Shown: positions 1 through 7,754 of the stretch, one piece after another
How the letters are laid out: each line of letters opens with the position of its first letter
How positions within the stretch are numbered: the stretch's first letter is position 1
Origin: Thermofilum sp.
Lineage (GTDB): Archaea > Thermoproteota > Thermoprotei > Thermofilales > Thermofilaceae
Assembly: GCA_020832965.1 (NCBI GenBank)
Contig: JAJHRM010000051.1
Location: forward strand, 1-12,682
Length of the DNA stretch: 12,682 bases
Reading direction: 5' to 3'
Made by a program: the position numbers and the translations under genes
The notes under the pieces: generated by a model
What the model was told of the DNA's origin: nothing
Database searches by the model: none
Seen by the model: only the letters and a program-made list of their open reading frames with translations

Positions 1-1264
1 GCCCGGCCGCGGCGGACGCGCACGACGTGCCGTGCCCGTAGAAGTCGTAGAAGATGCTCAGCCACCTACCCTGCTTGTCCCAGCCCGGGTAGATCTCAGC
101 CGGGTAGTTGAACCACCACCACCAATCGTGGAAGAAGCCGCCGGCAACACCAAAGGAGTCGTCGGGGAAGCCGTTCTTATCGTAGTCGGGGGCGATCACC
201 CTGTTAGCGAAATAGCGCAAGACGCTGCCCCGAGCGTAACTGTCAACAGGGGGCAAAACCTCGTCGTCGAACCTTCCATCCCCGTTAACGTCGACGATTG
301 CATACGAATAGTAGCCGTGCACAGGAGGATATGATAACAGCACGCCGACTACTTTAACGCCGTCAAACCTCCACATGTACGTCACGCCGAATCTCAGTTT
401 GCCACCCTGAGAGACGTACGTGTAGACCCAAGACGGCACGCGGTAGTAGTCGTAGGGTGGGTACACTTCAACGGGCCAGGGCGTCAGAACAGTGTAGGTG
501 CGCCCGCCCACGTACACGTGCGTGCTGTTCACCATGTACACGTCCTGCAGCAGCAGGACCTGAGACTCGTCCGCGTCGAACACCAGCGGCTCCCTGATCG
601 ACTCGCCCTTGTACGTCCCCGACCAGTACACCAGCGACCCGGTCAGGTCTGGGTGCCCGTAGTCCACACCCGTGTCCACGATCGCGATGTTAACCCCGCT
701 ACCGGTAACCCCGTAGACCGAGCGGGCCCTCGTCACGCCAATGAGGTCCGCGACCACGACGTTCGTGGGCGCCGGGGCCGGGAGGCGCGGCACCTTCTGG
801 TCGAGCGGCTCCCTATCCATCAGCGACGGCAGAGGCTTGGAGACCACCCGCTCAACGTAATCGCTGTAGGGGGCCAGCAGCCGCGAAAGCTTGTCCGGCG
901 CCTCGGCGACCCTGAACATGTACCGGCCCGAGGGATCCCTCACAAGCTTCGAGACCCTGACCTCCTTGACCGCCACACTCCTCCCATTGGAGAGCTCGAC
1001 CGTGCGGGAGAAGGTGTACTTAGCCACGATGTCGTTGTAGGCCTTCTCTACGACGCTCGCCGGAGCATCCTTCCTGAACACGACCGTGGAGACAGGCGAC
1101 CTCTCACCACCCAGCGTCAGGTTCCCGACGAACCTGGAGATCCCAGGCTCCCCAGGTACTTGAGGGGTCCTCTGACCCTCCGGAGGCGCAGCGAAAGCCA
1201 CCAGAAGGCTCGCTGCAAGCACTAGGGCGAGCAGAAGGATGCCTAGAGGGTTTTTGGCGTTCAT
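1..1264 (-). CDS. Secreted S8 subtilisin-like protease, pyrolysin type, 3' end outside window
   Basis: Translating the minus strand from the ATG at 1264 gives 421 residues with no stop to the window edge. Residues 1-25 form a signal peptide: Lys4, a hydrophobic core at 7-25, and an Ala-Phe-Ala cleavage site. Residues about 45-150 are probably the propeptide. The catalytic Asp is D197 in IAIVDTGVDYGHPDL and the catalytic His is H411 in YGHGTSCASAAAG; the Ser region lies beyond the window. The Asp-His spacing is 214 residues, against roughly 30-40 in plain subtilisins, so there is a long insert as in archaeal pyrolysin. The insert carries two acidic calcium-type loops, DVNGDGRFDDE (from D325) and DYDKNGFPDD (from D360), and four consecutive tryptophans (W381-W384). 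It likely acts as an extracellular or cell-surface protease. It is transcribed away from its neighbour and has its own promoter, so it is not part of the glycan operon. Confidence 0.93.
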   Translation of the reverse strand, partial: MNAKNPLGILLLALVLAASLLVAFAAPPEGQRTPQVPGEPGISRFVGNLTLGGERSPVSTVVFRKDAPASVVEKAYNDIVAKYTFSRTVELSNGRSVAVKEVRVSKLVRDPSGRYMFRVAEAPDKLSRLLAPYSDYVERVVSKPLPSLMDREPLDQKVPRLPAPAPTNVVVADLIGVTRARSVYGVTGSGVNIAIVDTGVDYGHPDLTGSLVYWSGTYKGESIREPLVFDADESQVLLLQDVYMVNSTHVYVGGRTYTVLTPWPVEVYPPYDYYRVPSWVYTYVSQGGKLRFGVTYMWRFDGVKVVGVLLSYPPVHGYYSYAIVDVNGDGRFDDEVLPPVDSYARGSVLRYFANRVIAPDYDKNGFPDDSFGVAGGFFHDWWWWFNYPAEIYPGWDKQGRWLSIFYDFYGHGTSCASAAAG

Positions 1265-1553
1265 ACAGTAAGTATGAAAAAATGGATATTAATAAGCTTT
1301 ACGCCTTGCATATTGTCCGCACGCACCAGATGCTATTTCCCATTCAGGCCGATCACCGCTAGGATGAGGATAAGAGGTACACCACACTGCGGAGCCTAGA
1401 GCATTCCAAGCTCCAGAGCCAAGTATTACCACGCTAAGTTACGCCTCCAGCAAGTTCACAATCGTAGATCCCATAATCGCTAAACTTCTAGCTCGTGGTT
1501 GTTGAAGTAACTAAATAGACCTCGTCACCCCCCTCCTAGCGCGTGTCGCAAAC
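1265..1553. other. Intergenic region between divergent genes
   Basis: This 289-base stretch separates the protease gene from the TIGR04076-type gene. It holds the protease promoter near 1287-1300 and an AT-rich stretch at 1509-1518 (AACTAAATAG) that could serve a plus-strand start near 1540. A weak inverted repeat (GGAGC at 1391-1395, GCTCC at 1410-1414) is the only obvious secondary structure. I see no convincing small ORF, tRNA or C/D-box RNA. Confidence 0.5.
1287..1300 (-). promoter_or_regulatory. Probable TATA/BRE promoter of the S8 protease gene
   Basis: Read on the minus strand this stretch is AAAGCTTATTAATA, which resembles an archaeal BRE plus TATA box. Its centre is about 27 bases upstream of the protease ATG at 1264. 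Transcription would therefore start at or within a few bases of the start codon, giving a leaderless mRNA. No Shine-Dalgarno sequence is visible between the box and the ATG, which fits. The assignment rests on position and composition only. Confidence 0.6.
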
Positions 1554-1582
1554 ATGGCTGCGCCGATTCAGCCTTCCATAAG

Positions 1583-1590
1583 CACTTTAA
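1583..1590 (+). promoter_or_regulatory. Possible TATA box for the TIGR04076-type gene
   Basis: The sequence CACTTTAA is centred about 26 bases upstream of the ATG at 1614, the expected spacing for a leaderless archaeal transcript starting at that ATG. A competing candidate is AACTAAATAG at 1509-1518, which would serve the upstream ATG at 1554. The choice between them decides the start of the gene. Evidence is positional and weak. Confidence 0.35.
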
Positions 1591-1613
1591 CCGAGAAAGC
1601 AGAGAGCAGGGCG

Positions 1614-1922
1614 ATGAGCTACAAAGTCACAGTCCAAGTGAAAGAAGTTAGAGGAAGGTGCGCCCTAGGCTACAAGCCCGGAGACACCTTCACCATCGAG
1701 AAGTTCTACATAAAGGATGCCGGCAAGGGAGTCTGCCTTCACGCCCTAGCAGCCATGCTCACACTCCTAGCCCCCCTCCTCAAAGGAGTACCAGCCACAG
1801 CCCTCGGAATAGGAAGAGAAGACGACACAGGCTACGCCCAGTGCCCAGACCCAGGAAAACCCTACACCTGCGGAGGAACCGTGGTATTCGAGCTGAAAAG
1901 GGAGAAAGTAGAGAGTGGCTAG
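1614..1922 (+). CDS. TIGR04076-type small conserved protein of unknown function
   Basis: From the ATG at 1614 the product is 102 residues: MSYKVTVQVKEVRGRC at the start, GYKPGDTF at 19-26, a hydrophobic central helix (about 41-58), then QCPDPGKPYTCGG and a final strand VVFELKR. This order (KV-x-V-x-E-V-x-G-C, G-Y/H-K-x-GD-x-F, a Cys near 41, CPDP, V-F-E-x-x-R) matches the family named TIGR04076 as I know it, which has no established function. There are four cysteines (C16, C41, C77, C86), which might bind a metal. No signal peptide is seen. An in-frame ATG at 1554 would add 20 residues with no family resemblance, so I prefer 1614. The gene runs tail-to-tail into the epimerase gene, and their stop codons share the bases CTAG (1919-1922). 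Confidence 0.8.
   Translation: MSYKVTVQVKEVRGRCALGYKPGDTFTIEKFYIKDAGKGVCLHALAAMLTLLAPLLKGVPATALGIGREDDTGYAQCPDPGKPYTCGGTVVFELKREKVESG
1895..1916 (-). terminator. Pyrimidine-rich tract after the glycan operon, possible terminator
   Basis: Directly after the epimerase stop, the minus strand reads as an almost pure pyrimidine run (CTCTCTACTTTCTCCCTTTT). Archaeal termination often uses T-rich tracts without a hairpin. The tract lies inside the 3' coding end of the convergent gene, so it may only reflect AAG/GAG/GAA codons. This is a weak call. Confidence 0.22.
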
Positions 1923-3013
1923 AGCTCCAGCCTGGATAGCACGATGTCCACGATCCTCACCGCAGCCCTACCGTCGCCGAAGGGGGACTGCTCGGGCAGC
2001 TTAATCTCGCTGCCCAGCAGCCTCTCCAGCTCCGCCAGCACCACAACCGGGTTCGTGCCCACAACACGCGCGAAGCCGTGAAGCACAGCCTCCGGCCTCT
2101 CCGTCGAGCTGCGCAGCACGAGCACAGGCTTTCGGATCCTGGGATGCGTGGCCTCCTCCTGCAGCCCACCCGAATCGGTTAAAACCACGCGGCAGTTCCT
2201 CATGAGCGCGAGAAACTCGAAGTAGCCCTGCGGGGGCAGCAGCTTAACGTGCCCCAAACCCTCGAGCTCACCCCACAAGCCGAACTCCTGCAGCCTCCTC
2301 CTAGTCCTCGGGTGAACAGGGAAGACAACGGGGATCGGGCACCCCCTCAAGATCCGCACGAAATCCCTGAGCGTCGCTGGGTCGTCCACGTTCTCAGCGC
2401 GGTGGAACGTCACGAGCGCGTACTCGCCGAGCCCCACCTGCTCCAGGACCTTCCCCTCCACCTCCGCGACCTTGTCGAAGTACATGTCGACCGCGTCGAT
2501 CACCGTGTTCCCCGTCACGAAAACCTCCCCCCAGACGTGCTCCTCCAGCAGGTTCCTCCTCGCAACCTCCGTCGGGGCGAAAAGGTAGTGGGAAACGTGG
2601 TCGATCATCCTCCTGTTGTGCTCCTCCGGCATCCTCCAGTCGTAGCTCCTCAAGCCAGCCTCCACGTGGCCCAGCCTCAACCCCAGCTTCAACGCCGTGA
2701 GGCCGGCAGCCAGCATCGTGTTCGTATCACCCTGGATCAGCATGACCTCGAGCTTGCGCAAGCCCCCCAGAGCCCTCTCCAGCTTGATCATCATCTCCCC
2801 GATCTGCGCGGCAGGGTTGCTGTTCTCCAACGCGAAGCTCTCGTGAGGCTTCGGCAGCTCCAGCTCCTCCAGGAAGACCCGGCTCATCTCGTAGTCGTGG
2901 TGCTGCCCCGTGTGTATGAAGATGAAGTCGACGCCCCGCTTCTCGAGCTCTTTGACCACAGGCGCCATCTTAATGATCTCCGGTCTCGTGCCCACGACGA
3001 CAGCTATGCTCAT
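1919..3013 (-). CDS. wecB: UDP-N-acetylglucosamine 2-epimerase (non-hydrolysing)
   Basis: This cytosolic enzyme interconverts UDP-GlcNAc and UDP-ManNAc and supplies the dehydrogenase encoded just upstream. The 364 residues are near the family's usual length of about 370-380. The whole motif set is visible: GTRPEIIK (8-15), TGQHHD (35-40), QGDT (94-97), HVEAGLR (116-122), PEEHNRRMID (129-138), TGNTVID (167-173), TFHRAEN (202-208), HPRTR (234-238), DSGGLQEEA (280-288), TERPEA (304-309) and SPFGDG (343-348). By position in the E. coli family, D96, E118, E131 and H204 match the catalytic acids and histidine. The ATG overlaps the upstream gene's stop as ATGA (3010-3013), suggesting translational coupling; GGGAGGG about 10 bases upstream may act as a ribosome site. 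GC is host-like (65% in 2641-2700). It is the last gene of the operon. Confidence 0.95.
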   Translation of the reverse strand: MSIAVVVGTRPEIIKMAPVVKELEKRGVDFIFIHTGQHHDYEMSRVFLEELELPKPHESFALENSNPAAQIGEMMIKLERALGGLRKLEVMLIQGDTNTMLAAGLTALKLGLRLGHVEAGLRSYDWRMPEEHNRRMIDHVSHYLFAPTEVARRNLLEEHVWGEVFVTGNTVIDAVDMYFDKVAEVEGKVLEQVGLGEYALVTFHRAENVDDPATLRDFVRILRGCPIPVVFPVHPRTRRRLQEFGLWGELEGLGHVKLLPPQGYFEFLALMRNCRVVLTDSGGLQEEATHPRIRKPVLVLRSSTERPEAVLHGFARVVGTNPVVVLAELERLLGSEIKLPEQSPFGDGRAAVRIVDIVLSRLEL

Positions 3014-5067
3014 ACCTTGAACGCCCTCCCGTAGCCAATCCCGTAGTACCTGAAGCCTCGCTCTGCAGCGCGGTGCGGCTCCACAACCCTCCTGCCGTCC
3101 ACGATTATCCTGCGCCTGACTAGCTCACCGAGCCTCTCCAGATCCAAGCTCCTGAACTCCGGGTGATCCGTGACGATCACGACCACGTCTGCACCCCTCA
3201 CGGCGTCCTCCAGCGATGCGGCGCGCTCAGCGCCGAAGGTCTCGCTCGTGTAGGGGTCGAAGACCACCACGCTGGCGCCCCTGCCCAGCAGCTCCTGCAC
3301 CACGCGCTTGCTCGGGCTCTCCCTCGTATCGTCCACACCGCCCTTGTAGGCGGCGCCGAGCACCGCGACACGGGCGCCCCGCAGCTGCACGCCCTCCTCC
3401 CCTAAAGCCCTCTCGACCAGCTCCACCACGTGCAAGGGCATGTAGTCGTTCAACCGCCGAGCCAGCAGGACGAGCTCCGAACCCCAGAAGTCCCGCGCCA
3501 GGGAGACGAGCATGTACGGATCCTTCGTGAGACAAGGCCCGCCCACGCCCGCGCCCGGCAGGTGCACGTTAACCCGGGGATGAGTGTTCGCGAGCCGGAT
3601 CGCTTCGTAGACGTCCACCCCGATCCGCTCTGCGATCAACGCCAAAAGGTTCGCGAACGCGATGTTCAAGTCCCTGTACGCGTTCTCGATCAGCTTGACG
3701 AACTCCGCCGTCGTAGCGTCCGTCGGCAGCAGTCTCGGGTTAACCCTGCTGTAAAGCTCGATAGCTTTCTCCGTGGACCTCGGCCCCACGCCGCCCACTA
3801 CCCGCGGAGCGCTCAGCAGCTCCTCGACAGCCCTACCCGGGGCGATCCTCTCCGGCACATGCGCGAGGAAGAAATCCTCCTCAACGCGGAGCCCCGACTC
3901 CTCCAGCAACGGCTTAGCGAAGCCGACAGTTGTGCCGGGCGGGACGGTGGACTCGATAACCACCAAAAGACCCCTGCGCAAACCCTCCCTCACGCTTTTA
4001 AGTGCATTTCTAAGGAAAGAAAGGTCCGCGACGCCGCCCTGGACGGGCGTGGGGACGGCGATTATCACGGCGTCGGACTCGCGGACAGCCTCCACGGCAT
4101 CCGTCGTAGCCCTCAGACACCCCCTCGAGACAGCGTCGCGAAGAAGGTCGCCCAAGCCTGGTTCCCTAATATAGCACAGGCCGTTGTTCACAGCCTCAAC
4201 CTTGTGAGCGTCGACGTCCACGCCGACGATATTATACTCTCTACTGGCGAAAACAGCGGCCGTTGGCAGGCCAACATACCCTAGTCCTATCACGCAAACT
4301 TTCCTAAAACTCAACATTTCCCCGTCAATAATAGATTTTTCGTTAACTGTTCGTGATAATCCAACTCTAGCATTTTTATATTTTAGCAAAATCCAATACC
4401 CTTTCTTTATAATTCCGAATAAGTTATTAATGATAAACCATAATATAAAAGGTAATCTATGAAAAACGCTCAACGTCAATATAAATTCTAGATTTATAAA
4501 GTGCGCTTTAGCCACCAGCGCATAGCCTGGAGGTAGGAGTTTGCCAACCTTCTCCTCGTCCATCGAGTGCAGGTGACCCCATAACGGGGTCAGCTTCCCG
4601 CAGTGAATGCAGCGGGTGTAAATGATCTCTTCCTTGTAAGGCACTGTGACCACGAGAACCCCACCTTTTTTCAAAACTCTATCGACCTCCCTGCAAACCA
4701 TTTGCTGGGACTCTACAGGCAAATGCTCCAAGACTTCGAGTACGGCCACCTTATCAACCGACTCGCTTCTCAGCGGGATAAAGCGTGCATCAGCGCAAAC
4801 AAACTGCACGTTACCCTTAGGTACCTTCCGCCTAGCAACCTCGAGCGAGGAGTAGAAAGACTCCAGACCCACTACGAAGCCGGCCTTCGAGAAGAAGCTA
4901 GTTACAAAACCGTCACCGCAACCAATATCCAAGATGACGTCTCGCTCCTCAGGCCGCAGGTACCAAGCTGTTACTTGCGCCCTGCGCTCCTGCCTACGCC
5001 TAGCTCTCCCCTTTAGATCCCAAATGCTCGGCTCGACAGGCTCTTCGCTTTTATGCACTTCAGTCAT
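3010..5067 (-). CDS. wecC: SAM methyltransferase fused in frame to UDP-ManNAc dehydrogenase
   Basis: One 685-residue reading frame holds two complete enzymes. Residues about 1-250 are a class I (type 11-like) methyltransferase: LDIGCGDG (46-53) for SAM, E69 at the end of the second strand, CADARFIPL (91-99), VLEVLEHL (109-116) and LKKGGVLVVTVPY (132-144). A CxxC (C153, C156) and a GHLHS follow, then a hydrophobic stretch (about 191-229) that may bind membrane. Residues 251-685 are a full-length NAD-dependent nucleotide-sugar dehydrogenase making UDP-ManNAcA: GLGYVG (261-266), ESTVPPGTT (372-380), PERIAPG (405-411), KLIENAYRD (458-466), HPRVN (496-500), catalytic C512 in GVGGPCLTKDPY, and YKGGVDDTRESPS (574-586). 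HPRVN and the DDTRESP segment favour UDP-ManNAc dehydrogenase over UDP-glucose dehydrogenase. M251 (ATG at 4317) is an ideal stand-alone dehydrogenase start, so separate proteins remain possible. GC jumps from about 25% to 55% at that point. The methyltransferase substrate is unknown. Confidence 0.88.
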   Translation of the reverse strand: MTEVHKSEEPVEPSIWDLKGRARRRQERRAQVTAWYLRPEERDVILDIGCGDGFVTSFFSKAGFVVGLESFYSSLEVARRKVPKGNVQFVCADARFIPLRSESVDKVAVLEVLEHLPVESQQMVCREVDRVLKKGGVLVVTVPYKEEIIYTRCIHCGKLTPLWGHLHSMDEEKVGKLLPPGYALVAKAHFINLEFILTLSVFHRLPFILWFIINNLFGIIKKGYWILLKYKNARVGLSRTVNEKSIIDGEMLSFRKVCVIGLGYVGLPTAAVFASREYNIVGVDVDAHKVEAVNNGLCYIREPGLGDLLRDAVSRGCLRATTDAVEAVRESDAVIIAVPTPVQGGVADLSFLRNALKSVREGLRRGLLVVIESTVPPGTTVGFAKPLLEESGLRVEEDFFLAHVPERIAPGRAVEELLSAPRVVGGVGPRSTEKAIELYSRVNPRLLPTDATTAEFVKLIENAYRDLNIAFANLLALIAERIGVDVYEAIRLANTHPRVNVHLPGAGVGGPCLTKDPYMLVSLARDFWGSELVLLARRLNDYMPLHVVELVERALGEEGVQLRGARVAVLGAAYKGGVDDTRESPSKRVVQELLGRGASVVVFDPYTSETFGAERAASLEDAVRGADVVVIVTDHPEFRSLDLERLGELVRRRIIVDGRRVVEPHRAAERGFRYYGIGYGRAFKV

Positions 5068-5072
5068 AGTCT

Positions 5073-7754
5073 TCAGTTCTTAATCAAATTCGCTATCTTA
5101 TCACAGTAATAACAATATATCGTACTGTATGCTAGCTTTTTAGTTTGCTTTCTGAGAGCATTAACAATGAAGAAAATAATAGATAAAAATGTCAACGCTC
5201 CGAGAAAAAGTATATTCTCCATATATGAAAATTTAAGATTCATATACAACCATATTACATCTATATCATCTAAAGCTATTGCTACATTATATGTACAGAT
5301 ATAAATAGCCTCCCTAATATTTTTCAATGGATCATTATTGTGAAACTTAGGAATAATGATCACACCCGGAGAAGCCTTGATTAGTTTTGAAAATCTTATG
5401 GTAGCTAAAATAATATTTGTACGATTAATATTTCCTTTCAAACTGAGAATACAAGAGGTTTCAGTATAAGTAACATTAACAAGATGCAGCCATAAACCAC
5501 GCCTGTCAGAGATGTTCCATGATGAAAATTGCCCTTTCTTCACGAATATCGCTGTCATGTACTTATCACGTTTTATCTCATAAACTTTCTTCACTTCGGC
5601 ACATCTTTCATTAGCTTCAATGCATATTCTGTTACTATTAATATATTTTTTGATGTAGTTGTTAGCATACTCATACCACGCCATTGCGGGATCATTTGTT
5701 AAAACTAAATAGCTTCCGTCTGGTAAAACTTTTAGCATTTCAAAAAACTCGTTCTCATCTATCGGCGGAGGTATAACGATAAACTTAGAAAGATCAAGAT
5801 AGTTCCTAAGATAAATATATGCATTCGAAATCACAAGAATTTTTCCACCCTTATACGAGCCCTCTAGATAGCTGCTTACCTCTTTTAATGCATCGCTGCG
5901 CCGAAGGAAGAGCCAGCTTTTATCGAAAACCGCCTTAAGGAAAGGCTGAGAGAACACGAAAAGAATCAACATAAGTGCGACGAACGAAATGGAGGACGAC
6001 CGCCGCGCCGCCGCTAGTGCACACCCTATGAGCATGCTTTCAACCAGTAATAGCGTGCTTGAACGTTCATATCTACTCATATCGAAAAAGAACCTTGTCC
6101 CGCCAAACTCTGTCGATACTTTATAGTTAATTATAAGAATAAGCACCATCAAAATACTAAGAAACAGAAACCATTTTCTAACATTATTATGATTCCGAAC
6201 AATCCTATATATAACCGTTACAGAAAGTAGTGTCATTAATATGTACAAGTGCAAGCAGTACCTGGTGAACTCCCGCCAGTTGTTCACGCCTATAAGCGTG
6301 AAAAAGTAAAACCAGTATGCACTGCTAGCCGTAAATGCGAGTAGCTTAAACTTCAGATCCGCACTAAAGTCTCTGCACAACACGCTCAGAGCTGGAAGGA
6401 CTATGAAAATAGCTGAAAGCAGCGGGGACAATGCTTCAGGTGCAAGAGCGAAATTCAGAAAATCAAGCCATTGTCTCCAGCTGAATGAAAATAGCGTATA
6501 GCGATCCCAGGGAAATTCCACAAACATTCCAACCATAAGCTCTGCGAAGGACTCTGGGAATATAAAATAACGTCTCAAAAACATACATAGCTCATTATTT
6601 TTAACAAAAAGTATACATAGCACACGGCCAAAATCTATGATAGCAATATATGTTAACAAAAAAAGCATTATATACTTTAAAATTTTTAATAAAAATTTGG
6701 CACTATTGCTTAGCTGATGTTTGTGTCTTTGGAGAAGAATGATGAAAATTATTAAAAGAAAGAAGAAAGAAACAATATTTTCTTTAAATAAAATACTATA
6801 TAAAGCAAAAATGAAAAAGTAATAAAATTTACTTAAATTAACCGAAAAATTAGCATTCCAGTCTATTGATTTCAAAATAAAGTAAAAAGATATCAAAATA
6901 AAATATGTTTGAGGTAAATCAAGTAAAATAGTAATACCCCATGGCAAAACGACTGGTAGAGAAATAATATATAACATAATTGCTAACTTATATATATCGA
7001 CGTTAAGAATATCTTTTAAAATGTCCAATGATACAAAGGATACTAGTATAAGAAAAAGTATGTTTGAGAAATACAACTCACTTGGCTTGACGCCTGAAAG
7101 TACACTCACTGAGTACAAATAATTAAGCCATATGGTTCTTCCAGTAAAGTACTTCATAATTGATGAAAGCTTAGAATAAATATCTCCATAACTAAACATA
7201 ACTTTATATTGTTCAAAGAGTTGTACATAAAATGCATAGGATGTTTCATCTCCTAAATATAACCGCGGAACATTTTTGAACAAATATGTAAGTAGCGGCA
7301 ATAAAATCAACGATAAAATAATATTTTCTAATAGCCATAATATTTCCCTTTCCGTCTCTAATTTGATATACGATTTAAAATCAGATCTTTTTGTTATTTT
7401 TAATTTAAATTTCTTAACAATAGTGTTGTCTTCAGAAAGCATATACAAGAGATTTAACATTAAAGAGAATAGAATTAAAATAATTGAAGCTTTCTTATCA
7501 AATATTAACGTCATAAAGATACTTAGAAATAACATAAATGTTATCGCTATATGAAAAGCCTCAGAGACATTCAATGTTTTATCAATTTTCTTTAATATCA
7601 ATGAAAGCGGTAGTGCAGGTAAAATTATGAAAACAAGCAACATCAGTGGTACTGCATAATAGTTTCCATATGATAACATTAACATTATATAAACTATTAG
7701 CTGAATAAATAATATACAGAAGAAATAAAAATGTTTTTCAATGTTTATTAGCAT
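5073..7754 (-). CDS. Polytopic GT-C (GT39/ArnT-like) membrane glycosyltransferase
   Basis: This 893-residue protein has many hydrophobic segments between about residues 8 and 610. A mostly soluble domain follows (about 610-840) and a final membrane helix (about 847-866). The first long loop carries an acidic pair, D169-E170 in LYLGDETSYAF, at the position of the catalytic DE of GT-C enzymes. LFKEN (322-326) and WREFTRY (493-499) also resemble conserved segments of archaeal GT39/PMT_2-like proteins. Such enzymes use lipid-phosphate-linked sugars and act on the outer membrane face. The exact donor and acceptor cannot be read from the sequence. The start at 7754 overlaps the upstream gene's end by 17 bases; no clear ribosome site is seen. 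Coding DNA is very AT-rich (22% GC at 6661-6720) with GC-rich patches around 5860-6060 and 6240-6540. A polymerase-like or purely structural membrane protein is the main alternative. Confidence 0.72.
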   Translation of the reverse strand: MLINIEKHFYFFCILFIQLIVYIMLMLSYGNYYAVPLMLLVFIILPALPLSLILKKIDKTLNVSEAFHIAITFMLFLSIFMTLIFDKKASIILILFSLMLNLLYMLSEDNTIVKKFKLKITKRSDFKSYIKLETEREILWLLENIILSLILLPLLTYLFKNVPRLYLGDETSYAFYVQLFEQYKVMFSYGDIYSKLSSIMKYFTGRTIWLNYLYSVSVLSGVKPSELYFSNILFLILVSFVSLDILKDILNVDIYKLAIMLYIISLPVVLPWGITILLDLPQTYFILISFYFILKSIDWNANFSVNLSKFYYFFIFALYSILFKENIVSFFFLLIIFIILLQRHKHQLSNSAKFLLKILKYIMLFLLTYIAIIDFGRVLCILFVKNNELCMFLRRYFIFPESFAELMVGMFVEFPWDRYTLFSFSWRQWLDFLNFALAPEALSPLLSAIFIVLPALSVLCRDFSADLKFKLLAFTASSAYWFYFFTLIGVNNWREFTRYCLHLYILMTLLSVTVIYRIVRNHNNVRKWFLFLSILMVLILIINYKVSTEFGGTRFFFDMSRYERSSTLLLVESMLIGCALAAARRSSSISFVALMLILFVFSQPFLKAVFDKSWLFLRRSDALKEVSSYLEGSYKGGKILVISNAYIYLRNYLDLSKFIVIPPPIDENEFFEMLKVLPDGSYLVLTNDPAMAWYEYANNYIKKYINSNRICIEANERCAEVKKVYEIKRDKYMTAIFVKKGQFSSWNISDRRGLWLHLVNVTYTETSCILSLKGNINRTNIILATIRFSKLIKASPGVIIIPKFHNNDPLKNIREAIYICTYNVAIALDDIDVIWLYMNLKFSYMENILFLGALTFLSIIFFIVNALRKQTKKLAYSTIYCYYCDKIANLIKN

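Noticed and set aside
1350..1380. C/D-box-like small RNA in the intergenic region (GGATGAGGATAAG)
   Set aside because: The C box does not match RUGAUGA and no properly spaced D box or C'/D' pair was found.
1391..1414. Inverted repeat GGAGC/GCTCC as a terminator or operator
   Set aside because: The stem is five base pairs with a 14-base loop and no T tract; chance occurrence is likely.
2249..3034. Long plus-strand ORF opposite the epimerase, with others at 3163-4284 and 518-1225
   Set aside because: They are antisense shadows of GC-rich genes: composition is Arg/Pro/His/Gln-rich, with no domain, while the minus strand encodes complete conserved enzymes.
7276..7554. Plus-strand ORF of 92 codons inside the GT-C gene
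   Set aside because: It arises from AT-rich antisense sequence opposite membrane segments, with Asn/Ile/Ser bias and no recognisable features.
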